This document shows positions 51,305 to 62,880 of a stretch of 64,000 bases of DNA, piece by piece. Made by a program: the position numbers and the translations under genes. Position 1 is the stretch's first letter. Every line of letters starts with the position of its first letter. The DNA lies in assembly GCA_963585895.1 (NCBI GenBank), contig OY757915.1:90104532-90168531 (forward strand). Reading direction: 5' to 3'. Below the pieces are notes generated by a model. The model searched no databases and was not told the origin of the DNA. It worked only from the letters and a program-made list of their open reading frames with translations. The DNA comes from Sepioteuthis lessoniana (lineage: Eukaryota > Mollusca > Cephalopoda > Myopsida > Loliginidae).

Positions 51305-51343
<39 letters not shown>

Positions 51344-52463
51344 ATTTGAGAAAACAAAGTATTCAGAAGATGGGTTTATAATTGAATTATGTTTAATGTT
51401 TCGACTATTTTATAAAACTACCATCAGGACAATATTAATATGTCATGTTCTGCCTTGTCAATTATATTCAAATTTAATTAGAAACGAAAAGACGAGAAAT
51501 TCTTAAAATTCTATTACCGTAACCGTTCTGTTTGAAAGTTAAGTAAGATATTTATAAAAACAATAATCATCGGGAAGAGATTTTTCTTATAAACAATGAT
51601 TATTGGGAAGCCAGACACTAAACAATCTGATGGTTAGGTTCCAGCAATGCTGGAGCTTTGGGGAATGCGGAGTACCCCTTCATTGCCATTGCTCCCAGGT
51701 CCACTCTAGCCCGGAGTGGTAGCACCTGATAGGGCCCTATCTATAGGTTAAATAGAACTAACAGCATACGTTTGCTAAAATGAATTGTTTGAGTAAACTG
51801 AATAGCTTGAAATAGAAATGTTTTTGACAATTAAACTGTACTTACATTTAATCTACGTGCTTATGCTTAACTGAACTATTTGAAATAGAACTGTTTTTGA
51901 CATTAAAACTGTGTTTACACTTAACTGAATTGTTACATATAACTGCTTGAATAGTTTGAAATAGAAATGTTTTTGACAATTAAACTGTGTATTTATGCAA
52001 AACTGATTTGTTTTAAATAGAACAGATTATTCACATAAAAATGGATTTGACGTTAAATAACCTACAAAGGTTGATATGCCATAAAACCCAACAAGCCAAA
52101 TCAAACCAAATTAAACTAAACCAAACCTGTTTAAGAGAGGTAAATCTCTCAATTCTAACCAGCTTTAGTCCACTTAAAAATCAACCTTGTGTCTCATCCT
52201 GCCTGTGATATTGGGGTTGGGTGAATACTTACATGGTTATGGCCCAAACTGCTGTCTTTGTATTCCATACATTTCTCTTTTTCTTGATATACGTCCAGAA
52301 GAACTAAAATATTTTTGAGTTCATGCCTTTTACTTAATGTTTATCTACACACCATTCTTCATGAAATCAGCTTAGTGTCATATCTACCACACTCATTAGG
52401 GGAGTGGGTCTTACCCCTCAGCAAAGATTCAGTCAGCATAATCTACAGTCTCAGCCAATTGCG

Positions 52464-52518
<55 letters not shown>

Positions 52519-52559
52519 ATCCACAGACCGATCTGTTTCGTTCTATCAGAGCTCATCAG

Positions 52560-52599
<40 letters not shown>

Positions 52600-55354
52600 G
52601 AATACTTAAATTCGCCCCCTGATAAGAACAAGTTATCTTATTATTTTTACCGAATATTTGAATTTAGAAACTGTGTCTTCAGTTCATCGACCCACCATAT
52701 TTCTTTAGTCTACCCGTTACCTACCCGCAAACTATTTAGATGAAACTTACTCTAATCTAGGTGGAGAAGATAAGTATTAGATTCCAATGTAATTCATTTG
52801 TAGATCATCGAAGATATTTCCTTAATAAGATTTTCAGGACAAGTACGCAAAATACCTTAGAGGTGCCACTGCATTCCCATGGCGTGGTGGCTAACGTGCT
52901 GAATTGCTACATCGTAGTAAGCGAGTTCGAATTCCAGTCACGCTATTACATTCACTTTCGGACTAATGCCTATGAGAATTTCCTCTCAGCTACGTGTTAA
53001 ATAGTATCAATACTGTCTTGCAAGATGCCTTTGGTATCAAATAACCCACGAACATTGATATGCCATTAAACAAAGAAACTGAAACCAGACCAAAATATCT
53101 TATTCGTGAATTAATAAGTCGAAAAAATTTGGTTTAGTTAGTTTCTTTGTTTAATGGCATATCAACCTTTGTAGGCTATTCAATGCCAAAGCCATTCTCC
53201 TAGAAGAACAATAGTGGTACTATTTAACCCATAGCTGGGAGGATAAGTGGGTTCATACCTTTCCCAAGGGTATTTGCCTGAAAGTGAACGTAATAGCGCG
53301 ACTGGTGTACGAACTCGCTTACTACGATTCCGCAGTCCATCGCTTTAACCATTACGCCACCACCAGGACACCCCCTAGACAAAATTTAATTAGAATTATA
53401 AATAAATCGCTGATTTTCGGCAGACTTTTTAAAATTGAGGTGCAATTCAAATTTGTCTTTATGCAAGTCATTAAACGTAAGCATCATTTTTCAGTGTAAG
53501 CAACTTTTCAAATACAATTTTTTTTTACATTAATACAAATATTTTTTACAATCAGTTTTTTTTCTAAAGTTACAAAGATACCAAATATCAGTGGAGGACA
53601 ATTAATTTTTTAACAGGTTAGGACTTTTTTTTAAAAATTAACATGTGTCATCTTTTTAATTCATTTTTTAGAAAGCTTGTAAAGATTTCCATATTTTTGC
53701 CAAATGCGCAAATATGAAGGCGGGAGCGTTGCCTGGCCTCTTGCCACCACATCTATCTATCAATCGATCTATCTATTTTTACAAACCTATCTTTCTTCAT
53801 ATCCATCTATGTCAATCTGGTAATAGAATTGATCAATAATCTCACTATTCAAAATCTGAGATCTTTTTTGTTTTTCTTGTTAATAAGAGGAGGTGGCCGT
53901 GGTGTAATGGTTATCGTTGTAGGAAATGGACACGACGACACGAGTTCAAATCCTAGACGAGACTGATTGCCTTTTACATAGTATTATGGGAAAGGTATGA
54001 ATCCAATTATTCTCTCTCCAGCTATGTGTAAATATGTGTAGACAGACTGGGTTCTTCAGCCTTGGTGAGGCAACTAGTTTAGGAGAAAGAAAACTCTGAA
54101 TTCAAATCTGTTAAACTCCGCTTAAAAATTAACCTTGTGTCATATCCTGCCAGAGCGGAGAGGTTGGTAAATATGTATAAGAGGAATTTTTTTTCCATTT
54201 TTTAGCTACTAACAAATACATTTCTATAATAGAAATCAGACGTTACTGACTACATAAATCAACATTTCTTCAGATAATTTCAAATTAATATTTGATGATC
54301 TTTTGAATGAACTGGTTTCAATTCCATCTCAATATGTGTTTAATAACGCGGAGTAAAAGTCAAATTTTTGTTCTAAATTTTTCAATCCTCTACTGCAATT
54401 TGTATTCAATTTATTTTGGTTTTTGCATATAGAACAGTCATGGGCAAAGTCCGTTCGACGGTCATATGCGGCTCATGACGCTTTTTGAATGTATTTAACC
54501 GACTTCCTACCGAGTTGATATACGATACAAGGTCATTTTATAGTGGGAACGCACAAACTGAGACATGCGTAGCTGATCCAAAAAATACTTGTCCCGTTGG
54601 CATTCTCCAATTGGGGCGCATCAGGCATCGAACAATAAACTCAAAGCAAGTATAGCCTGAGGCCAGGCGATCAATCTTCAACTACCCACCGGGTGGGGTA
54701 ATGGATAGGAAGCTTGACTTGCAAACCTTCACGAGTGAGTTTGAGTCTCATTGGGTGCCCCATTCATACAGCCTTGTGCTACATTTGAGCAAAACCGTTT
54801 AGCAAATTACAACCGACCAGGGCACGAATTCTTTTTGAACGGCCCGCCAAAGGCTTAAATTTTTATCGAAAAAATCCTTTTTTTTGTTACTGAAGAGATA
54901 GAGAGGGGGGAGGGGTGGTGGTAGCCACAAAAGAATAAGCAAAGATTTTTCCCGATTTCTAAGGCAGATGCTTATGCGTATGTTATTCTTTAGTAAAAAT
55001 CGTTGAAGGAGGACAAGGAAATGTCATCTAGAATTTTTTCTTTCGAAGAGTGTTCAATCTCATTATGAGCCATGTCTCATGCGGGCCGATGCTCGAAAAA
55101 GGTTGCCCATGCATGGTACTGAACAAAGGTGATTCTTAGTAGGGCCACAACCAAAATTAAACTTTTGCTACTTGGGTCCCATGATGTTTTCGCCCCTTAT
55201 TCTCACTTAAGAAAAATATTTACTTGGCTTAATATTCTAAAGAAAATTTTGCAACATCCACAGATCAAAGGATAACACAATCAATATTTATCTTCCTCCT
55301 TAAGAAATTCCCAAAACGGGAGTGTGTGTCAATTCGAAAATCTCTCTTCTGTTT

Positions 55355-55404
<50 letters not shown>

Positions 55405-55414
55405 ATTCTTCTTT

Positions 55415-55454
<40 letters not shown>

Positions 55455-58372
55455 GAGTGTGTGTGTGTGTTTTACCTCTCTGTAGAGAATGCAGTCGGTA
55501 TGTTCTAACCCCCACCGCCGACAGAATTATCGTAGTTAGGTTTTTGCTGGAGAATGGGTGTTGGTTTATTTACTAGGAACATACTATCTCAGTTGAGAGC
55601 CCCTGTGTCATAATGGCTAAAACACTGAACTTTAAGGTCGAATGTAAGCAAGCTCGCTACTATGTGTGGTCATTTAAGTGGGTGTTGCACTGTGGGTCAT
55701 TTATAGGTTCATATGTCTCCGGTGTGTTGACATATCCGCAGGAATGTCGTTGAAGAGTCGTGGAAGAGCAGGCTCGGACTCTTCTCAGTTCTGGCTGGGT
55801 TTTTAGAGGATCATATTCACCAGTGCTGTTAACTACTTCAATAAATCACCCCTATCGGAACCACTGGTTGATCACCGGCTGTAAAGAAGCGAAATGGTTG
55901 AAGAGAAGGTTGACGTATTGTGGGCCGAAGGGAAACGTCACATATTAACATATATTAAGAAATCTGATATATACAGAAATTTGATATTTTGTAACAAAAA
56001 TTTGATCTTTAAATATATATCGTATTTTTTTTCCTTTCAGATATCCATATTATTAAAGGTATCGCCAAAAGTTTAAGTAAGACCATTCTCGAAGAGAAAA
56101 AAAAAGTGGTTTTCCTTCAAGATGAAATACATCGCAAAGGCCGAGAACTTGAGGTAAGAAAAAAATAGACACATGTTTTTTTTTTCTTTTGTTTTTACCA
56201 ACCCTTCCGCTCGGATAGGATATGACACAAGGTCACTTTTTTTAAGCGGAGTTTAACAGGTTTGAATTCAGAGTTTTCCTTCTCCTAGACTAGTTGCCTC
56301 ACCAAGTCTGAAGAACTGCCCTACTATTTGCACATAGCTGGAGGGAGAATAATTGGATTCATACCTTTCCCAAGGGTATTAGTGCTATGTAATCAGTCCC
56401 GTCCAGGATTTGAACTCGTGTTGCCGTGTCCATTTCCTACGACAATAACCATTACACCACGGACACCTTTCTTTCGTTTTTAAGCAAACAATTATGTTTT
56501 TATTTGCCCAAATCATTCCCGACTAAAGTTGAAAAGACGAGAAAAACGTTCATAAAATACATTATGTTCTATCAAGAACTAAAATAATTCTTTCAATAAT
56601 TTCGGTAAATTACACCTATCGTAAGTTGGGCGCCTCGGGTGGTGTAATGGTTTGCAAGCTAGACTAGTGACGGGTGAGTTTGATTCTTATTGGGTGTCCT
56701 ATTGATACGCCCTCACGCCACATCTAAGCTTAGTAAATGACTACATCTGTCGTTAGTGAATTCTTTTTTTCTTTTTTGTTTTAAAGGCCTCTCAACCTTC
56801 GTGAGTTATTAAATGTCAAAGATATTCTTGCAGAAGGACAGTTGTGTTACAATTTTAACCTAGAGCTGGGGTGGGGATAAGGGGGTTCATAAATTTCTCA
56901 AGGGGTTAGTCTGAAAGTGAACATGATAGTGCTACTCGAGTTCGAACTTGTTTTCTAAGATGTGGCAGTTCAGCACGTTAGCCACTATGCCACTAAGACT
57001 CCCTCCAAGTCAATTGTTAGAGACAGATAATTTGTATTTACTTAATCTATCCTTTGATACAAGGTCAATTTTTAAGTGGAGTACAGTTGGTTTGAATTCA
57101 GTTTTTCTTCTCCAAGACTGGTTGTCATTCAAAAACTATGGCGCGGGAAGAGCAGATGCATTCATATTTTTCCCAAGACCATTAGGAGAAAGAGAAACGC
57201 AAATAGCTTCGTCCCGGATTTGAACTTGGGTCGACGAATCTGTTTCCTGCGACGATGAGCATTGGAAATATCGTTTCCCACGTGTGTATTTACCCAACAC
57301 CTCTGCTACCGATAGGATGTAAAACAAGATCAATTTTTTAGCTGGTTTGAATTCAGAGTTTTCCTTCTCTTAGGCTGGTTGCGTAGCCAAGGCTAAAGAA
57401 CGCAGTCTGCCCTACTATTCACTCATAACAGGAGATGGGGAGTAAAAGTTGGTAGATTCATTCTCCCATGATTAGAGACAGACTGTATTTGTAGATAGAT
57501 ATTGATAATAAGTATGTAAAGTTGGCGACCGTAGTTGAGGGCAACCAGAAGGCTCCCTTTTCAATAGCTACTACACCGAAGTGTAGGGGAGGGCGCTACT
57601 CCTTTCCCAGGATTGCTCCACTTTACCCTTGATACGTACCTTTTATTGCTGAGTGTTAAGCAAGTAGGTATCAAGTACCATTTTTAAAGTCTTTGGTATG
57701 ACGCGACCTGTGATTGTACCCAAGTCTCCCGGACCATTGGCGAAATTCTTGATAAATTACAGTATTTGCAACTGATATAAAGAAACAGTGTTTTTTTAAA
57801 CTTAATTGAATGAACTGATTCCTAATCTGTGTTTATAATAGTTCTAGCATGTCAGGATCTTGTAAAATATACATAATATCCCACTTATATACATATTTAC
57901 TTTGGATTCAACCTCATTAACAACTTCGTAAAAGCAATGATTTAAAATCGTTGTAGATTTTAACACCTAAAGATGAAATTTGATACATAGGACAGTGATA
58001 CTAAACAAGCATTTTCATTGGACCCGAAATCAGAAAATGAATGTCTGACATCAAGTACAGATGTAAACTGAACCCACTTGAACTGGCGACCGAGGATTCA
58101 TTCATATTAATTGTACGGACCTTTCTTGGGTCTCACACGGCTGAAGACGATTCTGATTTCACAAACAAGCTCATCGTGAAAAAAAAACAAACAAACAAAA
58201 AAAACAAAAAACGAATCGCATTTTTACCTCAATGTTTTCACCAATCAAACGGATGCTATTAAGTATTAGTTATTTCTGAACGTTACAGCACTGAAACTGT
58301 TATATGAAAAAAAAAGAAAAAAGAAAAAAAAACCCACAATAACAAGAACAATTCTACTATCAAAAATAAGAT

Positions 58373-58406
<34 letters not shown>

Positions 58407-61376
58407 TGCACTGAATTTTGAACTGAAATTGTTTAAATCTTAAAGTTTGGTGATAAATAATAGCTAACAATATTTGTTCTTTGGATCCGAAATCAGAGAA
58501 CTGATGTCAGACAGCAAGTTCAGAAATAAACGGAAACCATTGAGCTGGCAGCATATAATTGAGTTATATTAATTGTACGAATCCTTTTTGGGTCTCATGG
58601 AGTTAAAAACGATGCTGATTTATTAAACAACAAGCAAATCGTGAAACACAGGCACTGAATTCTTATCTCGATTTTTTCCACTTAATCTGATGAGCATAGA
58701 TAGATTTTCTAAGATATTTTGGCGATGGAAATTAGATATCAAAAGTACAATTCAAGTATGATGCTTTCTTATGACTTCAACATGAGGAGACCAGCACATC
58801 TCATTAACGCATGAATAAACGTCTTAAACACTTTTGAACGCTTTAGGTTTAATATATAAACATAATCTATTCTATAATGTAATTAGAAACTTTTTTTTCA
58901 ATTGAAATTCTTATTTCTTTAAACTGATCTAATTGTGCCTCAAATAGCAAAATACTTTTGCAAAACATTGGACCCACCTAAGTTACTTTTTATTTTTCTG
59001 TGTTATTGATCAATTATTTTTAAGGAATTGTTGATCAAAGAATAGTTGATTAATTATGCAAGATAGATTTTAACGCTTGATAATAGATTGTAGACAAATT
59101 TCTCGATCAACTTTTGTCCTGTCAACGCATTTATTGAACTAAAGTAGCAAAAACAAACTCTTTTCATACTTTGAATATTGCGCGACGAATATCACGTGAA
59201 AAACAAAATATTGTGTCATAAAGTATTTACTGACTTTAAATGCTTAACTTTGCTTTTCAATGTGACGATATAGTATATAATATGGCATGCAAAGTAAGCT
59301 TGTGAATATACCATTATTCAGATATCATCATCATCTTGTCGTGCCATCGCACGGATATCCCTGATCCTTTCTCGCCACCGCTCCCTATGGTTCATCGCTT
59401 CCGGCAGGTCCTCAGGGCTACACCCTGTGTCCTCACAGAGTTGCTGCATGTAGATTCGAGCTGGTCGTCCAGCTTTTGCTCGGCCATGTGAAAGGGTGTA
59501 CTACTACTATGGACCACTTCACCCCTAATCAAATATACTATATAATATGGTGGCCCAGTCAGCTGGGGTGGCAGAATACACCGATTGCATCTCTGCAGAG
59601 GAGTAAGACTCCCACCAACGAGTGTCCTGATATGACATTAAACAATCTGATGGCGAGGCTTCAGTAATGCTGGAGCTTTGGTGAAAGCGAAGTACCCCTT
59701 AATTGCCATCTCTCTAAGGCCCACTCTGACAGGGAGTGGTAGCACCTGATAGGGACTTATCTATGGGTCAACTAGAACTAAACTGTGTAATTACACTCAA
59801 CTGTACTGTTTGAAATTAACAGTTTTTACATCTAACTGTATGTTTAAACTGTTTATATACTAAATTTAAAATGTTTATATGCTAAATTGAATTGTTAGAA
59901 AAAGAAGTTTTTGACATTTAACTGTGTGCAAGCAAAAAACTACACTAATACTGATCGGAATTATTAGAAACTTTTTTCAAAATGACTTAATTCGGTGTTA
60001 AAGGACCCGATCAGGGTTGATACGCCCAAAACCAACCAACCAACCAATCAATCAACCAACATATAATATGGCTGGTAAAATAACATAGTGTATATAGCAA
60101 TTTACGAAGCTCTTCGCTTCGATGTGACACAAGGCCGAATGAATGGGGCACCCAATGAGACTCTAACTCACTCGTGTAGGTTTGCTAGTCAAGCTTGCTA
60201 ACCGTTACACCACCAAAGGTGCCCATAACATAGTGTATATAGTATTCCTCCAATATACTATATGGCACACAAAGTAATGTTGTGTATATAGAATTTATCC
60301 ATTCCTTCCGCACGAGCATTGATGCGATACAAGGTCAACCAGTTTGAATTCAGTTTTCCTTCTAGGCCGGTTGCCATACCAAGGTTAAAGAGTCCAGTCT
60401 ATCTGACTATTTACTTATATCTGAAAGGAGAATTGTTGCATTAATATCTTTATGAAGGATATAAGCACTATGAGAAAAGAAAACAGCCTCGTCCAACATT
60501 TGAACTCGTGTCACCGTGTGCATTTTCTAAGACGATAATCATTACCCCACAACCACCTTGTGTATATAGCTTTTTAATGTGTTTGATTTAAAAACATGAT
60601 GTGGTGGCAACGTTAGGATTTCAGATTTAAATTCAACAGTTCTAATTTAGTTAAGAAGTAAACGATTTTCTTATAATAATAGGTTTTGCAATATTTTGGT
60701 ACGTACAAGTTCGCCGAACTTGTGTCACGTGACCAAAGCAGTTCAAGATACCTACTGAGGTAAATAGTATAGTACTAGGTTGTGCACTGACACGTTGTGC
60801 GTTGCTTCACTTTGCGCGTGATTTGAAAACGGCACTGATGAAGGCGCTACGTAATCTAATTCGGTTACTTATACTAAACGAGTTGGAACTGGGCCTTTAT
60901 GCCCCGAAAGCAGGCAAAAGCATTTGTTGCGCAGAAGGTGAAAACGCAGTTGATCACAGAACAGTAACCAGATGATTAAAACAATTTTCTTAAGGTTACA
61001 AAAAAATTTCGCTTCGGGTTACAAAAAATTTCGCTTCGGGTTACAAAAACCTCGATGATCAATCAAGGACAGTTAGGCCTTAAACCGTCAATTCCGAGGC
61101 CGTGCTCCCAACTATAGAGGCAAATCCGTTGAGTAGCACTCGGAATGTATCAGGTGTGCTCGGCATCTCACAATCTAGAGTGGTTCCTCGACTTCCTCGC
61201 AAAAGCATCCGAAGCTGCCGAATTGTGACTCACGTTACCAACATATTTTTTTTCCAAAACTTTGGACTCACCTTTGTAGTAGACAAAAGTTTTTTTTAAT
61301 TTAATTGATCAATTTTTTTATTGGAATTGTTGATTAAGTATTCTAGATAGATTTTAACGCCAAATATAGGGTGTCT

Positions 61377-61431
<55 letters not shown>

Positions 61432-62041
61432 GTCTCAATATACACAGGACCAATGTAACTGCTAATTACTCTTCTAATAATAATATTTTGTTCTTTTTTG
61501 TTTCATATTTGAAAATAGTATACTATAACAACTATTAATCCTCGATCACAATGCCTTGGACAAGAGAGGAAAAAATATTTTATGTCTCAACTTATTTGGA
61601 GACAAAATCATTCAAAACTGTTTCAAAATTGATGCAACCCGTTAATAGGATAATGATTTATTACTGAGACAAGAAACTCAAAAAAGATTGCATGTCCTGG
61701 AAGCTGATATAATAACAATTAAAAGAAATACTGATTTGATGTCTCTCGCTCAAAGGATGCATTTTTTACAGGACGTGTTTCAAATGACCGCCATCGCACT
61801 TGTCTCAGTAATAAATCATTATCTTATTGATGGGTTGCATCTATTTTGAAACACCCTGTAATATGTTGTAAACAAATTTATCGCGCAACTCTCATTTTAT
61901 TTATCCATTCATTTCAACCACAACAGAAAGAAACAATTCTCACACTTTGAATATTGCACAGACGATCAAAAGGCTGGTTCTTTTGGTTTAATTGATGAAA
62001 ATACTCAAAACAATCAACGTTCTATGAATGTATGTACGTGC

Positions 62042-62088
<47 letters not shown>

Positions 62089-62838
62089 AAAGGTTAATGA
62101 GGGCTGTGAATATATATATATATATATATATATAATTTGTATTGTTACCATTTTTAACCCTTTCACTGTTTTGAAAGAACAAACAAACAATTGTTTCCTG
62201 TGATACGTTTGAGAGTCACATGTAGCTATCAAACAGCATTTAAAAAAGTTTGAGTTGGTAACTCTAATTTGCCTTTTACGGTGATGTGAAGACATCTATT
62301 TTATTTTCAAGTATCTGTATAAATTATTGGCTAAAGAATTCGTATATTGTCTATTTTCAGGATTTGACGAGATTTTTTCTTGATTTGGGAATCAAAGAAA
62401 AGACAGTATCAGCGTTGTCTCCACTCCTCTTCAAAACTCGTTGTGAGTTCTATCAGCGCATCGAAAGGGAGAAAACTAGAAAACAGCTCATCAATGAGTA
62501 ATTATTGAATTTTCTTTACGTTTGTCAAAGTCTATCTATCTATCTATCATAAATAAATATATATTAGATTTTATATATTTAATAGCATGGAAGTTTGTTT
62601 GCGACCTTAGGTTTCATGAAATTTTACAAACAACTGCCTGATGATCGTTGTTTGGAAAACTTCGTGAAACCTAAGCTCACCGGCAAATTTCCATGCTATT
62701 GAATATATAAAATCTAATACATATTTATTATTATTATATAATTGCTCTATCACCGATATTGAGCACTCTCCAAATTATATCGCACTTGGTTCGCTACAAA
62801 CCCACAAAGCGAATTAGTGAAAACCAACACTGTTACAA

Positions 62839-62880
<42 letters not shown>

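Noticed and set aside
58041..58262. 73-codon frame with protein-like text
   Set aside because: The tandem copy at 58480-58640 has stops in the same frame and shows no coding constraint.
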